A stretch of DNA of 64,000 nt from Liolophura sinensis (GCF_032854445.1 NC_088297.1:22953127-23017126), one strand, 5' to 3'. Shown: positions 1 to 12,700, counted from the stretch's first letter. Notes: a model not told the origin generated them from the sequence alone. Made by a program: numbers and translations.

Positions 1-689
1 GTCTGACTTGGGTGTTCTAACTAGATTACATACATCCAGGACAGGTCTGACTTGGCTGTTCTAACTAGATTACATACATCCAGGACAGGTCTGACTTGGC
101 TGTTCTAACTAGATTACATACATCCAGGACAGGTCTGACTTGGCTGTTCTAACTAGATTACATACATCCAGGACAGGTCTGACTTAGCTGTTCTAACTAG
201 ATTACATACATCCAGGACAGGTTTGACTTGGCTGTTCTAACTAGATTACATACATCCAGGACAGGTCTGACTCAGCTGTTCTAACTAGATTACATACATC
301 CAGGACAGGTCTGACTTGGCTGTTCTAACTAGATTACATACATCCAGGACAGATCTGACTCAGCTGTTCTAACAAGATTACATACATCCAGGACAGGTCT
401 GACTAGGCTGTTCTAACTAGATTACCCACACCCTGGACAGGTCTGATTTAATTGTTGAAACTGGTGTACCTACACCTTGAACAAGTCTGATTCGGCTGTT
501 CTAATTAGATTACTTACACCCTGGGCAGGAGTGACTCCACTCTTGTAATAAATTTACCTCCACAGGATTGACTCAGCTGTTCTAACTAGTTTACCTACAC
601 AGGTCTGACTCAGCTGTTCTCACAGATGTGCTTACACCCTGCACAGGTTAACTTGGCTGATCTAACGTGTGTACTTACGCCCTGGACAG
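1..689. repeat. 44-bp minisatellite, about 16 units, grown from the exon N donor
   Basis: Units of 44 bp (gtctgacttggctgttctaa...ccaggacag) are near-identical at 1-440 and degrade to the right. The last unit overlaps the 3' end of exon N (679-689) and its donor. On the gene strand each unit reads CTGTCCTGGAT|GTATGT where the exon reads CTGTCCAGGGC|GTAAGT. The array runs off the left edge. Confidence 0.9.
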
Positions 690-757
690 ATCCTGGAAGC
701 CACTGTCAGCTAGCTCTTTCTCGGGATCGTGACCTGCCCTACGTTCCTTCTCATCCA
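679..757 (-). CDS. Exon N: cytoplasmic tail, continues off window
   Basis: A 79-nt exon, phase 1 to phase 2, from acceptor GATATCTTTGCAG to donor AGGGC|GTAAGT. It encodes VDEKERRAGHDPEKELADSGFQDLSR, in line with the charged neuroglian tail after RNRGG-x-Y. Further tail exons must lie to the left of position 1. The last nine coding bases and the donor correspond to one unit of the 44-bp array at 1-689. Confidence 0.75.
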
Positions 758-3700
758 CTGCAAAGATATCAATAAAACACTGGTTTGAGACAAATCTGGC
801 AAAACCTTGCTTAACCAAGACTTAAATCTAAATAGGTATAAATCCTAGTATAATGATTATGAAAATGAAGTTAACTAAAGCTTAGCCTATACACTTCCGC
901 TTAACTTCAGTACTGTTGGTCAAATCAGTAACCACGGGAATATTTATTTTAACAAAAAAGGTTCACATAGGGGTTAACAATCCTGACAAAAATGAAAATT
1001 CGTGCTTAAACTCAAACGCAAGAGCAGGAATAAGGGCACACAAAAACACAAAGCTTAAGACTTTATTGTCACCCTAGGACATAGGACCATCATCATAATC
1101 AAGTACCATCATCATGATCAAGTACTGTCATCGTGATCAAGTACTGTCATCGTAACCAAGTCCCATTATCATGATTAAGTACCGTCATCGAAATCAAGTA
1201 CCATCATCGTGATCAAATACCGTAAAGGGATTCATTATGGGTTATCAACTCAAAACATTTCCCAGTGATTACGATCTGGAACCTTTACTGCAGGCTGCTA
1301 TCCGGAAACTTTACTGGAGGCTACTATCCAGAAACTTTACTGGAGGCTACTATCCGGAAACTTTACTGCAGGCTGCTATCCGGAAACTTTACTGAGGGCT
1401 ACTATCCAGAAACTTTACTGCAGGCTACTGTCCGGAAACTTTACTGCAGGCTACTATCCGGAAACTTTACTGCAGGCTACTATCTGGAAACTTTACTGCA
1501 GGCTACTATCCGGAAACTTTACTGCAGGCTGCCATCCAGAAACTTTATTGCAGGCTGCTATCCGGAAACTTTACTGCAGGCTGCTATCCAGAAACTTTAC
1601 TGCAGGCTGCTATCTGGAAACTTTACTGGAGGAAACTTTACTGCAGGCTACTATCCGGAAACTTTACTGCAGGCTACTATCCGGAAACTTTACTGCAGGC
1701 TGCCATCCAGAAACTTTACTGCAGGCTGCTATCCGGAAACTTTACTGCAGGCTGCTATCCGGAAACTTTACTGGAAGAAACTTTACTGGAGGCTACTATC
1801 CAGAAACTTTACTGGAGGCTACTATCCAGAAACTTTACTGCAGGCTGCTATCCAGAAACTTTACGAGTAGATACAAACTTGGACAATTTACTGGGGTTTA
1901 CCATCCACAAACTTTATTGGCATTAATATCTAGAACCTATAAACCTATAGGTCCTATCTAGTAAAGACTTGTGCCACTCAGTGACTTACCAGGGTAGGTT
2001 CCGCCACGGTTCCGGTAGAGCAAGCAGCAGATGAGTATGATAATGAGGATAAGCACAATAACAGCAATGACGATAGCGATCCACCACAGCTCCATGGCAG
2101 CCTCGGCTATGACTGAAAGAGAGTCACATCACGGCTTAGAAACAAATCTTCCCAAATTCCTTGAGGGAGATAAAGTTTTAAAGATTACATACACTTAACA
2201 CCCGCTGACAATGCTCATTTTTGCCCAACTTTTTGTATGTTTGATTAGGGCAAACAGCAGTGTGGTTTGTGAATGGAGGGAATGATTTTGTGCCCTGGCA
2301 GGTAACTGCTAAACATTCTGACCTTTACATTGTAAAGATTACGGTAAATGACCTAGTTTCGCCCATGACTACCCTATTTCTTCTAAGTTTTGGGACACTT
2401 GGTCTGCTCATTTTTATCAAATATATATGTAATTCTAGCAGGAATGTAAAGTTTCTTTTTTTTCACATGGTTAGACCACCTAATGAACAACATACTCATA
2501 TCTCTACTTTTCCAAAAGGTTGGTAGAGAAATGCAATATTCTACTCTCAACACTACTAACATCTGTCCCAAAAATTAGAAGAATTGCAGTAAGTTGGACA
2601 TCTTGCCTGATTCTGAGAGATCAATTCATCATAGGGAAACTGATTTGAGGTAGTATGTAGCTTCTGCCCCAAAGTTAATATTTTATGGCATAATATTTTC
2701 GGTCATTTGCTGAAACTGTATTGGAAACACCTTAGGGGTTTCTGGGGAAATTTAAATTCTTGATTACGCGGTTAAACTCCAAATGCGAAAAAAAAAAGAC
2801 ATCATGCAACTCACTTGCTTCTTCCTCATCAGACGAGATGTGGGTATAGACTACCACATCGCCTTCGCCTTTCTCCAGCCCCATCGACACCAGACAGCTG
2901 TAATTGCCCAGGATATCCAGGAAGGCCTGATCTCGATCCAACCGCGTTGCGTTGATGATCAGTGTGTTTGACACATCCACGTAGACAGGATCAGCAGGGT
3001 TTTTACTAACTGCCTGACCATCCTTCACCGTAGACCATCTGTAGGTAAGAAGCCTGTGATAGAGAGGGTCGGCGACAGCCATAATATGCACCTCCAACAC
3101 CTTGCCAGGGTCAATGAGATACTTTGGTTCGGGCCTCACATCCAGTTTGGTTTGGTCTGAAATTGGAAAAACACAGAGGGTTTATGTAGCGCCTAAACAA
3201 GAAACACACAGGATGGAGATGGAGGAGTTGTCTGTCCAGGAGCTGACCTAATGTCATCACTCAGTGAGCTTCTGGGGCCGATTCCATGACTTGAGTCATT
3301 TATGACTTGAGTCAAACATTAAAACTTAAGCACAAGGCTTAGTTTTCAGTTGTGGAAGTTGAAATTTGGACACATTTGTTTCAAGATAATATTGATGAGG
3401 TGGACAAAATTTTAATTTCTGAAGCCGAAAAATGAACTTTACGATAACCTTTATGCTAGTTTTATGTGGTCTAATCAGTGATGGCTGCTTCCATTTAAAG
3501 AGGTCTTTTCCTTTGAAATAAAATAATAAAGACAAAATGGTGTGTCTAAATTTCATCGTCCCGGCATCCTCATCATTCTTGTGACATCCAGTTTTACGGT
3601 GTAAATATTACAAAAAGTTCTTACCTGTACCTCTGTTTTAACAATTACATCTTTTAGTGAGCTCACTCAAATTTTGACGTCTTATTGTTTTCTTTCTCTT

Positions 3701-6700
3701 ACTGTGAGAGAGTATATCATCACACATCAGTATCTTCACATTTTCCCCTATCTCTCTTACAAAACCTTCTTTTGTAACAAGAACATACGTACAATTTCTC
3801 TTCTTCACCTATTTGTTATGTCTGCAGCCTTACGGCCTTTGATCTCGATTTGACCTCGACCTGGAGTTTAAATGTCTTACCTATGACTTTAAGGAAATCA
3901 TCTGCCAGCTGATAGCCAATGCTGATAGACACGTTAATGTCTTACCTATGACGTTAAGGAAAGCATCTGCCAGCTGATAACCAATGCTGATAGAGACGTT
4001 AATGTCTTACCTATGACGTTAAGGAAAGCATCTGCCAGCTGATAGCCAATGCTGATAGAGACGTTAATGTCTTACCTATGACGTTAAGGAAAGCATCTGC
4101 CAGCTGATAACCAATGCTGTTGGACACGTTACACTGGATATTCATGAGATCGTATGGTTTACTGACGCCACTGACAGTAAGTTTTGTTCCAGACACTTCT
4201 ATTTTGCCTGTTATTCCAGCTGAAAGGAAAAGGGAGACATTAGACAAAGTACTCCATGTTCCATTGCCAAGTTCTTTGAAGAAACTGAACGACAATATTT
4301 TTTCAGTATCAATGTGGAAATAAAGATGCTGAAGGGAGGAAACCGGACAAAGACTGGGACAAACCCATGGCCATCAGCAGGTTGCTGCTACACCCTCTCA
4401 CATAGGGCCAGAGAGGAAGCCAGCATAAGCTGGAGATCAGTTGGGCTTGAACTCACAACGATTTCATTGGTGAGAGGCTCCTGTGTCACTGCGCTGCATA
4501 GGCGTGCTGGGCTCCTCAGCCACAGAGGCCTCTCGAACTGAATAAATCAAAAGTATAATAGAGTCCTCCTGTCAACACACAATGCACCTTTGGGGTGTCT
4601 ACTAGGGTAAGTTGGTTAGGAGATGTTGGAAGGTTGTGCTGTGCATAAACAAAATTGGCATATTTCTTGATGAATGAAACTCAAGCCATGCATATGACTG
4701 GCTGAATATGATTGGTGTTTCACCCCCATTTACTCAGGAACATTTTACTTGTACAACAGCTATATGCCCAGAGTACACCACTGACCATTGGCAATCAAAT
4801 AACAATCTTTCTAAAATGTGATGCTCTGGGTTTATTGTTACGTGCATATTGGCACAAAGTAATGAGCTTCGAACATTGAGCGCTGTAATCCATATATTAC
4901 CATAAGGGTCTTCAGAACAGAGGAAACAAAGTGGTCTCCCAAAAATTCCTCTATCCACTGAGAGCGTATAAACAAGAAGTTGTGAAGGCAAGCTAGGCCT
5001 ACAGTTTATCATAAAACAGGGGCAACCCACCGTTCGTTCAGATAGCAACCCTAACATTCTACCGTGTTAACATTTTGCATCGTCGTATAAGGAGTCCCCA
5101 TGAATAGTCACTTAATACGTTCACTGCTTTCAAATTTAAATCATGTGAGCCTGCATTGTATGTGTCAAATACACACCCAAAACACAGCTCACTTTGTTTC
5201 TGCTATTGTTGATTTTCCTCTCTATGATGCATCTTTACAACCACGTTTTCTTTTTATGAATTTGTGACCTAAAAGACAACCACAACTGTGCTGAACATCA
5301 ATAAGATGGCCAGTGAACATGACAAGTCCAGATATACATGACAAGTCCAGATATACATGTACATGTCAATCTTCAACCTTTGCAGCCATTAAAGCCCTTT
5401 TGTCATTGGAATCTATACACTGACTTATTATGAAAATGATGGTAAATTAAACTGATATACAGCACCTGACTAATGTTTACGTCCACCAAAAGACTAGTAC
5501 TCAACGTATCCTAAACCAGCATTGAAGTTTTTTATGATTTTTTTCAACCCAGTAAAAGTTTAGTAAACCTTCGTCTTGGAAGAGTATTTCTTCCACTATT
5601 TGCACTGCAGGCCAACCATATCATTTGCAAGGAACTTGAGTGACCCTGTTTACATAGCCTAGCATCAGATGGATGGCCTAAAATTAAAATAGGATTGTTG
5701 TACAACTGGATTCATGCTCAATTCCAAAACAAAATGAAATAAATCTAAGCCTCACTGAGGCTGGTCTATGTATCCGACTGTCGTTGGATTTAATGCTTCA
5801 ATTCTGTAGCCATGGCTTCTAAGATGAGAGCAGCGCTGACCTAGTTATCGTTGAGGTCAGCTGACCTAGTTATTGCGGACGTCACAGAAAGTACCTCAGC
5901 TTGAACATGACGTTTCAATTATATTACAGTATCTTATACCATGAAACAAAAAAAGCAGCCCTTGTATGCAAGAAAGACGAAGGAGGTAAATTTAAATTTA
6001 AAACTAAGCCCTATATCATAAGATTTAATTAATTTTAAGCGTTGTCTGGTGAGCTGCCGTCTTCCCATTCCTATAAACCTTCGGCATCCCTAATGAATTT
6101 TGCACTGACTCTGATATTTGTTATATAAAAACTGCCGATTACAAACTAAAATGAACAACATAAAATGTATTTGGGGAGACGAATGTAGTTTGCACCGAGA
6201 CGGTATGCTACTGTCTGACTTAATATGTGATACCATTGTTGAATATTACAAGGCTTGCAGGCCTAAATCAACTGATTTTGTAAACGATGTCAAAATGATG
6301 TCTTATGCAGCAGTTCTGTGTTACCATGTGTCACTTCATGGAGTGAGTGGGTAAAGGCTACGTCACAGTTTAGGCCGCGCAATCTTATAGCAACTTGTTT
6401 GATTGGGTAAAATTCTCAAGATGGCTGCCTCGACTCACACCAGCCATTTGTACAGTATTGTTATTTTGTTCTACATGTTATTCGGTGAAATCCCATTAAA
6501 ATAATAAAGTGTGATACTTTTTAGAAAACTAGAGTATCCTGCTTTCCACTGAAATATATTTTAGTCAGGTGTTGTCTTGTCCTTTAAAATGAAAGCTTCA
6601 TACAACTGCGTGAATTATATCTAGACACCCCGCAGTTCTCTCAGAATGTTTCAAAATATTGGATGCAAAGGCGGCTGAAAAGGTTGAAAAATTAGGGTAA

Positions 6701-9700
6701 ATATATGGGAATGTGATTTGCTAGGTGCATGGTTGACAAGATGGACTGTAAGTCTCACCGCTTAGAGGTTTGCCGTTCTGGAACCACTGTACCAGTGGAT
6801 TGTCCTGCTCCCCTACAGCCGATCTTGCCACACACTTGAACTCAACAGTCTTTCCTGTCGTCACTATCATAGATTTCAGCTTCTCCACCCAAATAGGCTC
6901 CGCTGCAAGAAGGCAAAAATAAAACAAATCATTTAACCTCCACAGGGTAAACACAAAACAAAAACAAGGCAGTCACAGGATAGAGCAGTTTGTAAAACTG
7001 CATGAAGTTCAAGTCATGTGATACATTCAAATACTGACCTCTAAACCAAATAAAAGTAGAATGATTGACACTGACATACATAGATATAATCCTCTAATTA
7101 TACAGTGCTAAGAACCTGCCATTAAATCAATGAGAAAGACCAGAATTATTACACTGTCACAACTATGACTGTTTATCATATGCATAAGGATTGCAGAGCA
7201 GTAAGTCTGTGTGTTTATGTAGTTGTAAATCATTGTGGTGGTAAAGGACACTGTGGGGAGTTAGTGCCTAAGTTCACTACAGAGGTATTTGATATGCAAA
7301 TCGAAAACTGCATTTGGCAATCTATGTATTATTGGAGGCAACAGCAACCCTGTGAATAGGTGAGCAAAATGTTGAGCTATGAAAGACTTCTTTGGTCTTT
7401 GATATGCAAATCGCCACTGATAATTGGCTATCTGTGTACTATGGGTGGCCGCTGTAATCCTATGATTGGCTTTCTGTGTACTATGGGTGACCACTGTAAC
7501 CCTACGATTGGCTATCTGTGTACTATGGGTGACTACTGTAACCCTATGATTGCCTATCTGTGTACTATGGGTGACCACTGTAGCCCTATGATTGCCTAGC
7601 TGTGTACTATGGGTGACCACTGTAATCCTATGATTGGCTATCTGTGTACTATGGGTGGCCACTGTAATCCTATAATTGCCTATCTGTGTACTATAGGTGA
7701 CCACTGTAATCCTATGATTGGCTATCTGTGTACTATGGGTGACCACTGTAACCCTATGATTGGGCATAAACTTTGTACTAAGAGCCGAAAATTATGGATA
7801 GAGGAAACCGGAGTACCCAAGATAAACCGACCACTCGGTAGTTGGTGACAAACTATACCACGTGACGCACACCATATTTGTGGAAGGCAAGTGGCCTTAA
7901 CAAACCCTAGAATGTCAATACGGTGACATGAACACTGTTCACTGATTATCATCCCTAAGGCCCTCACAAGCAGTGACAGCGCGGAATCTACAAATTCCCT
8001 ATTTTAAGCACTTGCATTTCACATCCACTAAGATATTTTGATCACTTACAGTTCACATCCAGAGAAATATTTTGATCACTTACAGTTTAGACATACAGAT
8101 ATGTTTGACCCTTCATATGTCAAAAAGCTTTGATCACTTACATTTCACATCCACAAAGATGTTCTGAACAGACCTCTGGCTTCCGTGTACAGCTGTACAG
8201 GTGTAGGTTCCTTCATCCGCCTCCGTCACATTTGAGATCTCCAATGTGTACTTGTCGTCACTGATAATGTGACGCCCCACAGGCAGTGAGCCGCCTGTTC
8301 TGGCCCACTCTATCTTGGGTAATGGGCTGAAAGCAAGATGCAGTTCAGGTTTAGTACCTACAAATATCTCCATTTGTGAATAGAACACGTCCAGGAGAGA
8401 AAATAAAAAAAACATGCTAGATATTAAACAATGACACAGAAAACTGAATAATTTTGATTCTATATTGACATCTAAAAATACAAGCAAAATAAAAAGAACA
8501 ATCAGTGGAATATGTATAAAAGAAGAATCAATAATCATTTATTTACTGTTTAACTGTAATTTGTGAAAATCTGACCTGGATCTGAAAGGGCAAATTACAG
8601 ACTGGCAGAAAGCTACTGGCACGAATTTAGGCATACCGGAGCCCTTGGTCAATGTTGGTCAAGAAATGACCCCTGGGTGATAGTAAGCCTTAAACACAGG
8701 ATAATGTGATTCATTCAAAATTCAACTTACTATCCATCAGGTATACATTGCAGGGTGAGTGTTTTCCCAAGTAAGGCGACAGAGCTTTCCCTGTCTGTAA
8801 ACCATACCACAGCTGGGTCCCTTGGGGCGGGTGTAACTACAACAAACACATAAAACCGTGAATTTGACATACTAATGTCTTCTGAAGGCCTGGGAATAAA
8901 TTCTTGCTTGATTGTTCCCACAAAGGCATTGTTTTGAAAATTAAATTTCACTACAGTTCCTTTTGGCCTGTATGTAGTGTCCATTGTGATAGCATGTATA
9001 TACGCTAAATGACCTAAGGTTTCGCCCTGGGACTCGGAAAGTGTATCCCAGGATTCATTGTTACGGACTGAGGGTCTCGGGAGAGCATCAGGGGTGGTCA
9101 GGGGATTATACTGAGAGTTTAAGATTGTTATAAAAATTTAGTCTATGCTCCTATGACCAACAGTTCATGTTTTCCTCAGTTTTAATCTAAATAATTTTAG
9201 TACACGCACTTTGTAACAGGTTGAGTGTTTTATTATCGTTATTTTGTGATAAATGGGAATTTGTGTTAAAACTCGGGGCGATTCAGCGTCACTTCCCAAT
9301 GCCTTTCCGTAAGTAGAGTGTCATGTCAAATATCCATTTTTAACCTGAAACACTTTCCGTATGCAAAACTATAGCAGAATTTAGCACAGTGAACCCATAC
9401 TTGCAAACTAAGCCTACCAGCAAACGAGATGAAGTTGTCAAATTGCCATCAAAGCGACACTTCCACACATGTGTTTGCACCCCTGCAGTTCATTCAGTCG
9501 TAATTTGAAAGACTGTTAACTTCCACCCATATTTCATAAACATGGATACTTAATTTACTTAATATAATATCGAGTCCCCTCAGAAGAAATTTCAGTCATG
9601 CAGACTGGTTTTATCTACACTTACAACCACAGGACTCTGATATTCCACCTGTATTGTCTGTCGCCGGCGACACATAATTCACGTCTAAGCAAAACTGTAT

Positions 9701-12700
9701 ACAAGAAATCATAAACCATAGAGATATTTCTCAGTGAAATTCGTTTTTAGGCAAAATACATTTTAACACATATCCGTTTCAAAATGAGGCCTCTAAGCAG
9801 ACAACCGTTCACCAGATAACGGTGTGAGGTGACTTCCACATATGCCTAGCCGGAGTAATCGATTCGTCTGCAGTGTTTCTAAAACATAGCCTGTCTTAAT
9901 ACTTTCTCCAGTTTCATTCATGAGTATATTTAGAGATATACATGTAGGCCTACTGGTCGAAAGACCTGCACCCCTCACTGTCAGTGACTTGACCCCATGC
10001 GGCGAGGATAAGTAACCAGAGCTGCTAAGTGCCATGGAGGGTAATGAAGCAGGTGGAGGCTAATCGCTCTCTTCTGACATCTTGCCGCCAACTCGTGCAA
10101 AAGTAAACCACAGTAACTCACGTGCGAAACTTTAGGTATATATGTATATTTTAGTTCAATGAAAAATATGGACCCTAGATAAAACTTTAGATTTGGTAGC
10201 AAGCCTAATACAAAGCTTGCCAGATGGTCAAATTTGGTAATTTATGGTAATTAATAGACCACCGTTGAGGGAACATCTCCACCGTGTCATTGTGCTTATA
10301 TCCCATTTTTATGAGTTTTACAGCTCCATACATGCAGTACTTTTTCAGTTCCCACTCCTAGATAAACCTATAATTTACTTTAACACTGATTCTAAAACAC
10401 AATACACTAAGTCAGGAATTTTACCATTTACAGTAATTAATATGTTCCTAGCGAATCAACAATGGAATATCCCTCTCATGTTATTGCGCTCTACATGTCG
10501 AAAACCTGAGCTCAATACAAACGGTACTTTTTCAGATTCCACCTAAGGGTATGACATAAGCTTCGGTCTAAAAACGGCATAACGTAGAACGAAGGTGCTT
10601 GAGAATACGAACGTCGTGTGGCCTTAATTCTAGGCACACATTCTATTTTGTGCAGAAACCATACCTGGGTTGACTTTAAATTTGGTGGGGCTACCATAGA
10701 CCCTGAGCTGAGCAACCACATTGTAGAGGGAGCAGTTGTACGTCTTTTCTCCAGCCAACTCATCACCCATTTCCACACTGATGAAATGTAGATCTCCTGT
10801 AATGACAACAAAACGGTAAAACGGTGCATGGTAAATTTTCCATGAAACTCTCACACAGTAATTCAGAGAAAAATCCATGAGAAAAGAAAAATTCAAAAAA
10901 TTGTTTTACCGGGCCACTCCATGTTGGAGATTTCCTTGACTGAAGAGAACCGTATTACAATCTGATGACACTACAAACCGTTTCATAACCACAGACTGGA
11001 AGACAGAGAAGATACTGACCTACTTGATCAATGACGATTCGACCTCCAGTTATGATAGCTTCAGACTTGCCAATGAACCAATCATAGACGGCAGTGGGCA
11101 CGCTCATTGGTTGGTCACGACAGGTTAAGGTCACGTGAGAACCAACATCATGCGTCCCAATATTCGCAACCGGAAGTGTTTTATAGCCGAGTAACTCTGC
11201 AACAAAGGGGACAAAATATTGATACAATACTGAAAAATGAAAAAATGTACAGCTAACGTACACCAAATGGATTTTATTTATTTATTTATTTATTTCATTG
11301 GTGTTTTACGCCGTACCCAACAATATTTCACTTATATGACAGCGGCCAGTATTATTGTGGAAGGAAACCAGGCAGAGCCAGGGGGAAACCCATGACCATC
11401 CGCAGGTGGCTGACAGAAAATTCCCAGAGAGGAAGCCTGAGAGGAATCCAGCATGAACTGGACTTGATCTCACAGCGACCGCATTGGTGAGAGGCTCCTG
11501 GGTCATTGAGCTGTGCTAGCGCACTAACCAACTGAGCCACAAAGGTTCCCCAGATGGATTTTAAACAACATGGCAGCCACACAACATACAACATGTAATG
11601 CCAACTTACAAGCCTTCTGAATTTCCACGACAGTAGACATGGATTTTCCGTGCGAATTACTGGCGAAGCACTGATAAAAGCCCTCATCATTGAGAGTGGG
11701 CCTCAACAGCTGTAGCCTCCCGCCACTGACTTCTACAGAACCGGGCTGTTCAATGATCTTCACACCATTCCGATGCCACTCATACCTGGAACACAAACAT
11801 GCACGAATTAACACAGGTGTGCACACCATATTCTTAGTGTTTCATCAATCAACTTACAAATCAACATTGCTATTGTGGGCTCCATAAATCTGTTTACTGG
11901 ACTGGTGTTTTGTCAAAATGATTGACACCATGGCAGGATTTAATTATTTATCTGATTGGTGTTAGACGTTGTATTCCGTTATGGTTGAAGGAAGCACATA
12001 ATTTGTAGTAATGTAACATAAGACAATAACAAAAAACATTCTCCAGAGCAAGATGTAAGAGTTAGGCTTTTGGATTCAATATTTTCTCTATTTATTTATT
12101 TGATTGGTGTACTCAAGAATATTTCACTTATATGACGGTGGCCAGCATTATGGTGAGAGGAAACCAAGAAGAGCTCAGGGAGAAACCCACCACCATCCGC
12201 AGGTTGCTGGCCACACTATGGCTGACCTTCTGAAACACAAACACAGTGCATAACCTGCATAAACTGACCGCACCAAACTATCCCCGCTCTCTCACAACAC
12301 CTCAGTTTTCAAAATGACCATCAATAGATGAACTTACTCTACAGCAGGGATTCCATCAGCTGTACAATCTAATGTTTTTGAATCGGTTACATCCCGAAAA
12401 AATATCTTCTTTAAAAATCCACTGTTGATTTTAGGAGGTTCTGCTTCTGTAAAACAAAAAAGACGAGAAAACATTCTTTAACATTGGAAAATGTTTGTGT
12501 ATGCAACTGTAACTACATGCTTGCTGAAATGTCACAAAATAAACCACAGAAAATCTATGAATAGAAAAACATACCTGAAAATAATGAAGTGGACTTTTGG
12601 ATCAGTGTGGACTTGCAATATACTTAGAAGGTAATGGCAAACATTACATACACTCACTTGTTTTCCTCAACATTATACTTTTTTCATCAAAAAACTTAAG

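Noticed and set aside
1-689. CRISPR-like array of regular repeats
   Set aside because: Units are contiguous with no unique spacers, in a eukaryotic intron; it is a minisatellite.
1265-1961. Frames of 137 and 201 codons with a YxRKLYCRLLSGNFT-like periodic pattern
   Set aside because: Produced by the 26-bp minisatellite, within an intron of the receptor gene; no splice or start support.
2113-2814. Hidden fibronectin III exons between Ig5 and the transmembrane exon
   Set aside because: The 0.7-kb intron is largely a family D element, with no W/Y/L fibronectin pattern in any minus-strand frame.
7261-7767. 168-codon minus-strand frame with NHRVTVVTHSTQI-type repeats
   Set aside because: By-product of the 42-bp array in the intron between exons I and J.
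9625-9648. Possible 24-nt microexon (phase 1 to 1) between Ig2 and Ig3
   Set aside because: The donor GGTT|GTAAGT is good and the frame fits, but the acceptor CGACAGACAATACAG lacks a pyrimidine tract.
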